From contig JAJEKB010021807.1 in assembly GCA_022393335.1 (NCBI GenBank), positions 11,477 through 75,476 on the forward strand: a DNA stretch of 64,000 bases, given 5' to 3'. The position numbers and the translations under genes were made by a program. Position 1 is the stretch's first letter; every line of letters begins with the position of its first letter. A model generated the notes under the pieces. It saw nothing but the letters and a program-made list of their open reading frames with translations. It ran no database searches and had not been told where the DNA came from. Origin of the DNA: Macrotrachela quadricornifera. Lineage: Eukaryota; Rotifera; Eurotatoria; Philodinida; Philodinidae. Below, in pieces: positions 1-11,900 of this stretch.

Positions 1-113
1 CCAGAAAAATTTTGATCAAAACTAAAATTTTAATTTCGTCTGGACAAAACTAAAATTTTAATTCTGTCCGGACAAATTTTAAATTTGACCAAATTTTAAT
101 TTTGTCCCCAACA
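1..113. repeat. AT-rich palindromic tandem repeat
   Basis: About four degenerate copies of a unit of roughly 25 bases built around CTAAAATTTTAATT with GGACAAA or GTCC at its edges. The unit is partly self-complementary, so the block can fold back. It starts at the window edge and may extend outside. No coding sense is visible. Confidence 0.5.
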
Positions 114-1620
114 TATATATCTGCTATATCGACATGTTGTCTAACTGAAGCTATGGAAAAAAAAATGAGCAGTTCAATTCATATAACAACTGACCATATC
201 TCAGGAATTACCAGTTCGATTGATATTGTGTTTCACCGAACCAAATTAAAAACTTCTTTGTGCTATTTGATGCATCTAACTGTCAATATTTCACGATAAT
301 CATTATCTATGTACAAGAAGTCCTAGACAAAGAAAAGACTGATTAAATAGATCGTGTTGTTTTAGACTTAAAACCACATTTACCATGATCACACTCAACA
401 CTCACAAACAGGAAGTTAACCAGTAGAATATTCAATCGTTTATTCGAAGATTCAGGTTAGATTCCTGTCTTGATTATATGATCCTTTTTGTCTAATCCTT
501 CGTGTTAGGCAAAGTATGTCGCCTATGAATGTTTAGTAGAATTAAGCAACATATAAGATCGTGGACAAGTGAAATGATATTAAGTTGTTCTTCATGGATT
601 CTTTGTGTGTGCTTTCTCTTTCGATTAGATTTTTCCGAATCTCACCCTTACCCTCACCCCTCACCCTCAAGATTGTTTTTTTCATTAGAAAGAGCATGTC
701 AGGATGCGGGGCACTACAGAGTCCTTCTTTTTTAATTTTTACTTTTTTAGCGAAGAAAGGGGCTTGCAAGTTCAATGACTCAAAAAAGGCGCCAAAAATG
801 GATGTCTAGTTATATAGATGTCTGTATATACAATAAAAAATAGAACTTAATTAAAAAAAAGCACTCTGTGATGCCCTGCATTTCGACGCGCTCTCTTAAA
901 CAAAGAAAAATTAAATGTATTGAAAGAGGCTGGACTGAGAAATCTTGGACAAAAGGTCAAAAAAGCCATAAACCGAGTAAAAACGAAAAACATTTTTCGT
1001 TTTTTTGAAAATAAGCATGGTTTTCGGGAAGACGTTAATGAAAATCATCGAAAACTTTGGCCAAAAACAGGATGCTGAAGGAAAAAACAATGTGGCTTCT
1101 GGAAGACCTGAAGACGCTAGTTTTCCATGCATTTATCTCAATTTCGAAATTTTTGATGAAAATTGACTTTTTTTGATAGGGGGAGGCCTTAATTAGAGTA
1201 CTGGAATAAGTGGCAAAATATGTGGCACCATCAAGTGCATTAGTGTATTCAACATTTCATATTGATTTGATAATTCACACACATTTGGCTGTAGACTAAA
1301 AATGTCATTTTTGTGGCAGTCCACTCCATCTTTTTTTCAGAAAAATTGTGATTGCCCTCAAAAACTTTTGAAGATTCGTCGATTTTCTGGTTTCTCACAT
1401 TCTTGACAAGTGTACAAGAATGAATCCTCATTCCACCCTATTCAAAGACAAATTTCTTCGATTTCATTATGATATTTCATTAATATCGCTGTTTATTTTC
1501 TTTATCCAATTCTTTTATCTTATGTATCAAGTTTTCCAGATTCGAAAAAAAATACATTAATATGTTTTGAAAATATAAAACTTGAAATGAATTATATTTT
1601 ATGGGAAATACTGTCATATT
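114..1620. other. non-coding stretch
   Basis: No supported gene. Short ORFs on both strands have low-complexity translations and no splice partners. A C-rich run near 640-670 contains repeated CCCTCAC/CCCTTAC units. The last 170 bases are very AT-rich and lie just beyond the 3' end of the neighbouring minus-strand kinase gene. Confidence 0.5.
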
Positions 1621-3901
1621 TCATTTATCATTGATACCATCATCTTCGTTATTAACCCAAGGTGGTGATACAAACTCTTCTACCATTTGCCATATTATTG
1701 CTAAAATAATAATAATTATGTCAAATAAATTTATATTTCAAACTTAGTTTCTCTTCATCGTTTGTTGCTTAGTTCATTTTATTAATAGAAGTAAGTTGTG
1801 GTCTTCAACTAAATTTACTCTAAGTAATGAGGACTTACATTTCCATCCTGCTATAGTATACTCTGCATTTTGATGTTCATCAACTAGAGCTTCTTTTGTT
1901 GGTTCGTCCGTGAGATCGCGGTAACTCTCCAAGAATGGATGAGCTAAATAGCAAGTACAAGATAGAAAACAATATACGTCAATGATTTTCTGATAACATT
2001 GTACCTAAGGCTTCTTCAGCAGTTGGACGTAAGCGGTGATCAAAAGTTAATAGCTGATCAAGAAGATCAATACCTATAATAAAATAAAATAGATTAAAGT
2101 GATTTATTTCTCTAAATTGACCATCTGGTGATACACCATATATTGGTGTATGTGTAACTGGATCATATTTGAATCCAAACAGCTCATTATAGTCTTTTCT
2201 TGGTTTTGGTGGCCAGTGATTTAAATAATTAGCTATACCTACAAGAATTATTAATAAAGAATATTTTGCTAGTTATTTCATAAATGTGAACGATATCAGT
2301 GAATTACATGGTGCATATAAATCGTTTATTATTGTTGAATCCGATGTACCGATGATATCAAATATTTTGTGCATCTGATCACACATATCTGTTCCACAAA
2401 AAAGTGGTCGACGCAGAATTAGTTCTGCCATTATACAACCAATCGACCATATATCAACTTTGTCATCATAATGTCTCTCGATTTGTAATAGTTCAGGTGC
2501 GTGCCACCATCTAATGAAACAAAGTTGTTTTTCTTTTGAAATTAAAATAGTATTCTTGACGTACTTGCATACAAAATGGTGAGGAAAGTGACTATCTGTT
2601 GCCCAATGAGCTAAGTCAAAGTTAACTATCTGTATAAATATAGACGAAAATACAGTAAAAATAGAATTGTTTCAAATAAAACAGATATACAAAGATAAAT
2701 GGATAAGCAATCATGTTATTCCTATTCGATTGAGGAAGTAGACATGTATAATTACATTCGGCTTACACCGCTAAGCTTATATAATAAAACGAGATTTTAC
2801 TCCTTTACTAAGTTCAGATACGACACTACACAAAAATCTCTTGTTCGTTTTTCAATTTCAAGCATTTCTGTGAAATTATCACAAAGTTTTATTTTTAATA
2901 ATTGAATATAATTATATGCGAAATATTCACCGACAGAACAGTGAGGCAAACAGAGTGAAATAAGTTTTATGGAAAAAATATGGTTCAATGGAAAAAATGA
3001 TGCTTTAAAAAATTGTTTGGCAAATTTTGTTATTTAATCACTTACTGCAGTATCTCCATTTTCATTTATTCTTATATTTTGTGGCTTCAAATCCTATTTT
3101 AATATAAAAGAAAACTTATAACATATTAATGTTACATGTCTTTCTACTACTTACACGATGAACAATACCAGCTGAATGAATGAACTATGCGTAACAGAAA
3201 GAGAAAAAACGGTGAAACTAGATGGAGATTGAAGAGAAATCAATGTACTTTTAAGCCCCGAAGAAGTGAATAAATAATGAATTTTATATGGTCTTCTGTA
3301 AGCGTCACACAATGTTTGATAACTTGATGCAAATTATAATCAATATGATTAAATACAAAATATCTGAAAAGCACAATCGTCAAACAAAAAATACTTTTAT
3401 AACATACAATGTTTGAAAATCATTAAGGCTTTTCTCTGGTATAAATACATTATACAGTTGTACAACCTACAAGGAGAAAATAAGTACAACGATTATTCGA
3501 AAAAACAGAACGAATGATTTGTACAAACTTGTGCATCAGGATGATTAAGATGCATAAGTAGTTTAAGTTCTCGATAAGTTCGTTTTGCGTAGAATGCAGT
3601 GTGAAAAGGAAGATCCATTTTTTTAATTGCTACATATTTACCTGTCTCCTAAATTAGAATGTATTTATACCTTTTTTTTCTTCATATTCATTATATAAGA
3701 CATACTGTATCCGTGGCACGACTAAATAATAACAATAGATGAGTAATAAAAATAAAATGAAATGTATTTCTTAACTTACACAACAACACCAGAAACTCCT
3801 TCAATATAAACTAGATCTTGATATCGTACAGGTAATGTAAATTGTGTTGTATTACAACTAACTGTATACCATTCACCTTGATCTTTATCATTAGCAGTCA
3901 T
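1621..3901 (-). CDS. p38-type MAP kinase homologue, probable pseudokinase
   Basis: Thirteen exons join without a frame break to 382 residues, close to the usual length of p38. In transcript order: 3901-3780, 3721-3706 (16 nt), 3648-3529, 3466-3408, 3363-3249, 3184-3155, 3093-3046, 2629-2565, 2510-2308, 2238-2122, 2073-2005, 1943-1839, 1700-1621. All introns are GT-AG. Seen: VAIKK with the lysine, [32 protein letters not shown] and a C-terminal [14 protein letters not shown] block, all characteristic of p38. Odd: the DFG motif reads NFD, the TGY activation dipeptide region reads PHH, and the glycine loop is shortened. The fold should be kept, but metal binding and activation by MAP2K are unlikely. 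Inference: a scaffold-like pseudokinase or a decaying gene copy. Splice sites and frame are intact, which argues against simple decay. Confidence 0.85.
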
Positions 3902-4570
3902 TTTTATGTCTGTCGCCTCAACAAAAAAGAAATTATGTTTTGTTTTTGAATAGTAAAGGAAGAAAAGAAAAATTCCAATCAAAATTAGTTTACTTTAATT
4001 TAGATTGGATAAAATTTCACATATGAAATTTCGACAGAATATAAAGCACCGAAAGATGGCGTTTTCAGTCATTTGCGACACAAAGAAAATGCCTATGACT
4101 GATCTTGGCAGACTCGAAAAGTTTTTTTTTACACGAAATATTTTTTAGCGTATATAAAGGTGAATTGGACGTTTTTTGAATAGTTGTATTGTCGATTCTA
4201 TGCAGAAAAGTGTGTTGATTATTTTATAATAAAATAAAATTCAGTCAAACTACGAGAATAATAAGTCATTTTCAAAGAAAATACTTGCAAAAAACCGTTG
4301 AATTTTTATTAAGCTATTATTCTCCACTATTAGCTCAAAATCTACAACTTTTACACCATGTTTCAATACGTCTGAAGTATGTATGAATTGATCGGAAGCA
4401 CAAAAAATGCACTCTTTTATCCATTTTTGAGCGAATTTTATGAACTAACTTGATCTATATAGTTTCCAACAATGCCAATTATGAGTTTAATTTTATCCCG
4501 TTCAAATCAGATTGAGAATTCTGATTGTGAGCCTACAAACGGATCCTACCGGCAAATTCTATTTTTTTAT
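3902..4570. other. non-coding, 5' flank of the MAPK-like gene
   Basis: Upstream region of the minus-strand kinase gene. It is AT-rich with no ORF of note. A promoter must lie at its lower end but no specific element could be identified. Confidence 0.4.
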
Positions 4571-4574
4571 TTAA

Positions 4575-4806
4575 CCTTAGTACTACTAATCAGGGTCCAA
4601 ATGAAGCCTGTTCTCAAGAAATAAGAAAATGAGATGAAAATGTTTTTCACGAATTTAAGTATGAGATATGTTATGAGCACTGTAGAACCGAGTGTGTAGA
4701 ACGCATACAACATATTTCATACTTGGATTCGTAAAAAACATTTTCATCCCATTTTCTTATTTCTTGGGAATAGGGTCCATTTGGACCCTGGTTGGTAGTA
4801 CCAGGG
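4575..4806. mobile_element. TTAA-flanked fold-back MITE (piggyBac-like)
   Basis: A 232 bp element flanked on both sides by TTAA (4571-4574 and 4807-4810). The arms are inverted repeats of roughly 90 bp. The right end reads inward CCCTGGTACTACCAACCAGG and the left end CCTTAGTACTACTAATCAGG. No coding capacity. TTAA duplication plus a CCC-type end is the hallmark of piggyBac; the termini resemble those of the elements at 18439 and 34381. Confidence 0.7.
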
Positions 4807-4810
4807 TTAA

Positions 4811-5592
4811 ATACGAACTAGTATTTTATCCTAATGATAATATCGGTTAAATTGCTCGATAAAAAGAAATAAAGAACCTATCTGGATAAGGTCGACTTCC
4901 CCCGCCCCCTCCCCGAAAAAGCTTTAAAAATTCTTAGCTAAAAATAATCACGGCATGGGTTTAGGTGGCAAACGGCAGTTGGTTTCTTTGAAGGTGAAAA
5001 AAAAAATTTTCGACCCTCTAGGTCCTTGAGGAGAGGTACGGCAATTTGGAAAAGTTTTTTTCAAGATAACCAAGTGATTATCATTTGGTCTGATAGAACT
5101 TGGAACGATGATTACAAATACGTGGTTTAAATCGAAAACCATTCTTCGTTTGACAGAATACGATTAACTTTTAGTTGAACCTTTTGAAGGGTGAGAATAG
5201 TTTATGGCTCCTAAGTGCATCTGAAGTAGGCTTTAGCGAGTTTCAAATAGCAGTAGTAAACGTAGAGTTTTAAGCTCTATCCAATGACGAAGGAATCAAG
5301 TTCATATACACCTTCTATCATCCTGTAACAAGCAGATACCGTGCCCGTTTGGAGTATCCTTTTTAGGGTCAAAAGTTGGTATAAGCCATCTTCATAAGGG
5401 AGTCATGTACCAATGAGATATTTTAATCATAGTCACATCTCAATTCACTCTTTCTAATGGAGTAATTTTAATCTTGATAAAAAATGTTTGTAGTAGTTTT
5501 TTTCTGTACCCATGGTACCATGCTGTTATGCCCGCATATCTTGGATAATTTATAGCAAGTTTCGGTGAGAGAAACACATTTAACTCCAAAAT
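4811..5592. other. non-coding stretch
   Basis: No gene, repeat or RNA recognised. Two short minus-strand ORFs (4948-5142, 5468-5656) have no domain features; the second runs into the mariner-like arm at 5595. Confidence 0.4.
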
Positions 5593-5594
5593 TA

Positions 5595-6327
5595 CTTAGG
5601 GGTATCCAAAAGTAGTGAGAGTGGTACCTTTTTTTGCTTACAGAAAGCTCGAACAAATTTTCTTTTTTTATAAAAAGATAGAGCGTCTTTTGTTCTATTT
5701 TTCTATGCTATTTCATTACTATTTATCTAATATCATAGTGATAAAATTTTGATCAACACTGTTTTTGTTGACACAAAGCTGGTTATTTTAGATCAAAACG
5801 CGTGAAGCATTTGAATTTTATTTTGTCATTTTATCGTCGTTCAACAAGTTATATTAAATAATCAAAATATACAAGCACAAGATACAGGATGAAAAGCTGC
5901 AAAATTTATAAAGAACTACTTATTTTATAATTGCACTATTTTGTTTTCAGAACCAGGAAAACTCTGAGCGGCAAAGTGTCGACGTTGTGAAAATAGGATC
6001 TTTTTTTGGTAAAAGCCGTATTCGTTTTTTCCTATGTCATCTTCTTATAGTTGTTCCTTGGAAATTGTAGAGCTTTTCATGCTGCATCTTGAGCTTGTAT
6101 ATTTTGATTTTTTAATACAACGTATAAAACGATGATAGAATAAAATACAAAATGCTTCACGCGTTTTGATCAAAATTTTATTACTATGATATTAGATGAA
6201 TAGTGATCTTCATAGCATAGAAAAATAGAGCAAAAGACGATCTATCTTTTTATAAAAAAAGAAAATTTGTTCGAGCTTTCTGTAAGCAAAAAAGGTACCA
6301 CTCTCATTACTTTTGGATACCCCTAAG
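5595..6327. mobile_element. TA-flanked inverted-repeat element (mariner-like MITE)
   Basis: Arms of about 300 bp, 5595-5900 and 6045-6327, are inverted copies. Termini are CTTAGGGGTATCC and its complement, each bordered by TA (5593-5594 and 6328-6329), as in Tc1/mariner insertions. The centre near 5965 has no ORF. A diverged partial relative lies at 39905-40240, so the family is dispersed. Confidence 0.65.
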
Positions 6328-6363
6328 TATTTATGCACGCACATAAAGAATATTATTCATGAC

Positions 6364-6663
6364 CAGGCATGCACCAAAACCATAAAGTGATTGTCAAAAG
6401 AGACTCAGTCTTAGTCTTAAAACTCACTACAACTGACCGAAGCTTCAAACCAGAGTTGTAAACTTTTGATTGCTCTATCAAATGCTCTAAATAAAGAGGC
6501 CTTGACCAAAACTAATATCTTTTCCTTAAGTTCGTTCGCATTTATCTAGGGCATTTGATAGAGCAATCGAAAATGAACAAGTCTGACTTGAAGTTTCGGT
6601 GGGTTTTAACACTGTGACTGGTTCTTTTTTTGACAATCACTCTATGGTTTTGGTGCATGCCTA
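6364..6663. mobile_element. hAT-like MITE with near-perfect 8 bp duplication
   Basis: A 300 bp element with termini CAGGCATGCACCAAAACCAT and a matching inverted right end. It is flanked by TTCATGAC (6356-6363) and TTCATAAC (6664-6671), identical at 7 of 8 positions. Arms of about 125 bp are inverted copies. No coding potential. An 8 bp target duplication and a CAG/TAG start fit the hAT superfamily. Confidence 0.65.
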
Positions 6664-6671
6664 TTCATAAC

Positions 6672-7162
6672 TATCATTCATCAAATTGTCAGATATACTC
6701 ATTAATATTTATCTTTTTGTAAAACTACGTAAAAGCGTCTACAGGATAATGTTACAATCTAACTATGCCAAATCACGTTCGTATAATATTGAAGCTACAT
6801 TGTTTTTTAGAATTTTATATATACAGACTCATTACAACGTTTCGGTTACAACATTTCTACATGCAGAAGTATAGCTATGGGTATCTGGAAGGAGTCAAGA
6901 CTGTTCGTCGAATGAAGTGGCCAGTGCTTCTTCATCGATGTTGAAGACAGTCGAGCAGGTGAACTAGAGTCAGACTACGTTGCCTGATCGTCGTCAGTCT
7001 GGACAACATCAAGAAGATGAAGCGGCTGCGCCATGAACAGCATTGATAGCGATAAGATCGCCATTTTCGTTATCAGAAGGAGTAAGAGCACGATTTGAGG
7101 ATGAGACCTGCGGGTAAAGGAAATCTACTCTGCCTTTCTACCTGTAGACGTCGCAGCCGCCA
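6672..7162. other. non-coding or decayed coding sequence
   Basis: Composition here is less AT-rich than the surroundings and resembles coding DNA, continuous with the split ORF that follows, but all frames carry stops. Probably the decayed upstream part of the same former gene. Confidence 0.3.
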
Positions 7163-8154
7163 ATGTCGGCGAATAGCGAATTCTTCTATATGCCAGTGTA
7201 TCAGGGATACTTTGATCTGACACCGCTGAATCCTCGACTATGCAATCCACGGTTGCTCGAAGATTACACTGATTGGTACATCAATGTATGGGAACCGGAA
7301 TGTTAAGCACGGGAATTTTCAGCACGAAAAAGTTGAAAACGACAATTAGAGCGTAATGAATAATAACCCTCTGGAAAAATCGACTGCAAAACTTGAAAAG
7401 GTCTTACAATTATAAGAAGATTTCAAAAGATTTTTACATGGAGTTAGAGAAATAATCATTATTACTATATTTTAAGAGTATCAAATTCACGTATAAACCA
7501 TTTCTTACAGTCAGTCAGACCTGCAAACCATTCACCCGCAATATCAAACTCTACAGGTTTGATGCAAAATCCCAAAATTCATGCAAAATCAAGGAGTTCT
7601 TTGAAATTTATCAGGTGATTTAAGAGTGAAACTGTATCCCGATGAAATTGGCCAAAGTAGTGATATTTCAAAATATTTGGTGTAAAATCGAGATTAGTCG
7701 AGACTTTTGAATAACATAATTCGTCGTCAAACCGTATGCAATTCTGACGATATAGATGACTTCGATCGTGCCTTCGAGAAAAGCATTAAGCAGTTTTATA
7801 ATAGTCCTATATCAAATCGCAAACACTTGAAGTCATGAGAAGATACTTTGCGGGTTTGACTGACTGTAAGAAATGGTTTATACGTGAATTTGATACTCTT
7901 AAAATATAGTAATAATGATTATTTCTCTAACTCCATGTAAAAATCTTTTGAATTCTTCTTATAATTGTAAGACCTTTTCAAGTTTTGCAGTCGATTTTTC
8001 CAGAGGGTTATTATTCATTACGCTCTAATTGTCGTTTTCAACTTTTTCGTGCTGAAATTTCTTTGTGCTGAATATTCCGTGCTGAAAATTCCCGTGCTTA
8101 ACATTCACCAATCCCAATGTATATATCGAAGAAGACGGACTTCCATGGTCATGA
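7163..8154 (+). pseudogene. ORF of unknown family, split by a transposon
   Basis: An ATG at 7163 opens a frame that runs to 7289, where an 826 bp element (7290-8115) and its duplicated 7 bp target interrupt it. The frame resumes at 8123 and reaches a stop at 8152-8154. Without the insert it is 53 codons, exactly in frame, encoding a peptide rich in Tyr, Asp and Glu. Sequence after the stop keeps coding-like composition in another frame to about 8230, so the former gene was longer and has further lesions. Family not recognised. Confidence 0.45.
7290..8115. mobile_element. inverted-repeat transposon with AATGTAT duplication
   Basis: Arms of about 225 bp (7290-7527 and 7858-8115) are near-identical inverted copies; termini share GAATGTTAAGCACGGGAAT after a GGGA start. 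AATGTAT occurs on both sides (7283-7289, 8116-8122). The centre has no transposase. A 7 bp duplication does not fit hAT (8), piggyBac (TTAA) or mariner (TA) well, so the superfamily is left open. The right arm carries an expanded run of GTGCTGAA-type units near 8049-8100. Confidence 0.7.
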
Positions 8155-8977
8155 ATAAGATAGTCGAAGCGCTACCTGAACACTTTTCAAGGCAGACATT
8201 CTGTTGCGATCTTGTACGTCCAAGTGGGTAATGCTAATGGAAGACGTGCACGAGATGAAGCTGAAAGGCTGGATGTCTTAGCGTCATCCAGTCCAACGCA
8301 CGATGAGCAGTAGATGAACAAGTCCAAATGTGTTCATCAAATGATGTGCCAATAACTGAGGTTGTTGTTGTTTTTGTTCTTCTTTATTTTTTGGTCACCC
8401 TTTGATTGATTTACTGTCTCATTAAAGACAATAAGAAGATCGATTGGTAGAGGAGATTTGATTCTTGAGAAGATTAGCAAGTGAGGGTGACTGATGTGGA
8501 GCAGAGAGGGAGTGCGATTGAAATGTAGAATAGATGACTGTGAAAAAAAGTACCTACACTTTCACCAACATTCAGAGTCACCCTTGACAATTTTGTGCGT
8601 TTCATTCGTTAGCTGAGAACCTGTCGCGCACGCCTTCCATCGAAGTATAAGTAAACATAAGATGTCACTTGTTTCTGATAAATAATTTCGGATTTTGTGC
8701 AGGTGAAATTGGAGACAAATGAGTGAACTTCGCCAGTCTTTACTCGTGAGTCTGTTCTCTGAAAAAGACTTTTTTGGAGTCGATAGATGTAAATAATCTT
8801 TTTTGTGCTACGTTTATCCGAATCCAGTCGAGCAAGCACGTTTATCAAAGGAAGCGGAAATGTTACAACAGGAAATAGGCTTTGTATAAGATATTTGACA
8901 CTCATTGCATAAGACAGAGTTGCTAGAAAAAATCTATTTGGTTATTATTTAGTTATCAACCAGACTGGTGTGGACTG
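8155..8977. other. 5' flank of the LDLa/EGF receptor gene
   Basis: No confident gene. A 98-codon minus-strand ORF at 8609-8905 shows no domain, signal or splice partner and is regarded as chance. The final 70 bases are the probable leader and proximal promoter of the receptor at 8978. Confidence 0.35.
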
Positions 8978-11900
8978 ATGAAAACTCAACAATTTTATCT
9001 TGCATTAATTATTAGTTGGACTAGACTATTCGTGGTACAGAGTAATCCTGCCTGGATGTCCTATTACAAACATGAAATACATGGGGACTGTTTCTTTGTT
9101 GATTTACGTTACTTTTGCCACCAAGTTAAGACAATCGATTCGATAACATCATGCAAAAATGGTAAGTCATGGAGTTTTGAAATGCTCAAGAGACTTCAAG
9201 TGACAACTGACAATCTGATTGAGTGGTCGATCCCACTGAATTTGATCGAACAATACGCTGCTTATTTAAGTGATGATGCAGATATCCGTTTAGATGAGCT
9301 AATCACATGCAATTGCACGCAAAATTGGATAGGCAGACGATGTGATTATGACCTCACTTCTCAATCAACAGATCCTGGTACAGTGCTGCATGCACAAACA
9401 CTACTAAGAGCGAAGACCATTCATGAAACTCTCACAAGATTCGTGGATGGCATCAAATGCACAGGTGCACATTTATTTCTTGAATGGCGGCACATCTGTG
9501 ATGGTATCACTCAATGCCAGAACGGAGTCGATGAGCTTCAGTGTCACATACTCGATTTTCATCAGTGTGAACAGGATGAATTTCAGTGTCGTAATGGGAT
9601 GTGCATTCCGATCGAGTTTGCGTTCGATGCCATGCCAGATTGTATGGATGCGAGTGACGAGCAAGAAACCGAAGAGCTTAAAATTCAGTACTACAGTTGC
9701 TGGAAAAGCACATCGTTCAACTGCGATAATCGTCAATGTCGCAAAGACCAATTTTCATGTGGCAACGGTGAATGCATTCCTTGGTCATCGGTTTTCAAGA
9801 ACAATAAAGGCTGTAACAACAATCGTGATGCAGCCTATGTTTGTGAAACAATGGATTACTCTGGAGAACTTCCAGATGCACTATATGGAATTTGTAACGA
9901 GACGATGGCAAACATTCCATCACTGACTAACGCATCTGATTGTTTGGAAAGTTTTACCCATTTACTACGCATGCATCGTGACTCTAGTTTACGTGAGTTC
10001 GCTGCCAACAATATCAAGCAGCATTGTGCACAACTTATTACCTACTCAGCAAAAAACGCATTTTTCCCAGGTTTTCATATCGTCTACAATCGGTCTAACA
10101 TAGAAGCATTCTTTAGCAATCCGAGTAATCGAAACCGGCCAATACCTAGAACACCGGATCTATACTATTTCAGCGGCGACATTGATTGTAATGGAGTACA
10201 GTTCAATGTTTCGGACAAACTCTGGTTCGATCCTCAACAACTCATCTCGTACTCATTTTTCCCATTGTCTCATTTATTATGTCAAAAATTGAGTAATGCT
10301 TCGTTGAGTATTATACCCTCAAGCAACACTCACCGGCCTTATTATCCGTGCCAAAACACATTCGATCGCGTGCCATTGCGTCGAATTAATGATGGTTACA
10401 TCGATTGTCTTTATGGTGATGATGAAAGAAATCCACACTATCCAATGACTAAACCTTTTCGTTATCAGTGTCAAACTGTCTCATCTCCCTCGCAGTATGT
10501 CAGCTACTCGCAGTTGGGCAACGGTATTGACGATTGTATCGACGGCAGTGATGAAATAGCTAGAGAATTGCGTTGGTCACATTTCAAATGTAAGGTGAAC
10601 GATAATTACGAATGTTGGGTTTTTCGAGGCGGTCGATCTAATGACAACCGTGTCCGAGAAGTTCGAGTTCATTTTCATCGCTATTGTGATTCACTTTGGG
10701 ATATGATGGACGGTCATGATGAGCATAACTGTTCGAAATGGATTTGTGATGTTGGTTTGTACAAATGCAATCGCACCGGCCAGTGTATCAATCGAACATA
10801 CTTTTGTGATGGAGAATTTGATTGTGATGACGGTGAGGATGAAGTGAATTGTCCGGCAATAAAGTCACCATGGAATCTTGAAAAGATATGCGACATTAAA
10901 ACCGAATATTTCTGCATCACTCATCAATATGTGAAGAATCAAAGTTTGCATCGTCCGTGTGTTCGATGGAGTCAGGTGGGTGACAATCATGTGGACTGCA
11001 TTGGAGCACGTGATGAGCGCAATGTTCTGTCGTGTCCTGTGGATCACCGAATGATTGGCGATCGTTTCCTGTGTGATAATCGAACGAAATGTATCGATCA
11101 TCAGGCCATTTGTAACAAAATCCACGATTGTATAGATGGAACAGATGAATCGATCTGTTACTGGAACATGGGTAGGTGTTTACCTGGACAGTTTCCATGT
11201 GCAGATGGAAAAGGATGTAAGAGTAGAAGATGTCAATCAAGTATGACATGTACCGACAAATCTCACCGTTTCTGGTGTCCAACTATAAGTGAGGCGAACG
11301 TGATGTACCGCTCAAAAAAGGAGAGATCGGTCGTTGTTGATAAAAGTAGATGTTATAATCAAATTCAAACACAAGTGAAATTGCTAAAAACATCGCTTGT
11401 CACAGATCACCAAGTTAACGATCGGTCAAAAGAACCATCCATCTTATACATGTATTGCAATAAAGGATTCTATTTAAAAGTAGCTAATAGCTCGCAACTA
11501 TTATGTTTTTGTCCGCTGGCTTTCTACGGTGATCGTTGTCAATATGATAGTCGTCGGGTGACGATCCGGATTCGCTTCGATCGATGGCATCATCCCGACC
11601 TCCCACTTATTCTTAACGTGCTATTCGTACTCCTGTTAAATGGTAGTCAAGTGATCGATCATCATTTTCTCACCGACGAAAGTAAAGAATTTCCATCGAA
11701 GAATGATATCTACTTGATTTACCCACGCCCGAAGCCTCCAGGCATCTACTCAGTGCGAATGGAAGCTTACCATTCGACGCAGCTTCTGCATTTCTGGGAA
11801 TATCCTATCAGTCCACTGGACTTTCTTCCTGTGTTTCGCATTGTCAAACTGCTTCGATTTCCGGATCATTCGCTTCCGTGGCTTTGTCTCTACAATCACT

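Noticed and set aside
630..672. CCCTCAC/CCCTTAC run as an internal telomere repeat
   Set aside because: Units are irregular and few, and differ from a clean telomeric array.
8609..8905. 98-codon minus-strand ORF
   Set aside because: No signal peptide, domain or conserved pattern; lies in the receptor's 5' flank.
9423..9926. 167-codon ORF in another frame of the receptor gene
   Set aside because: Shadow of the 8978-13780 frame, with no independent domain or start context.
10714..11282. Overlapping minus-strand ORFs opposite the LDLa modules
   Set aside because: They arise from the repetitive Cys/Asp codon pattern on the other strand.
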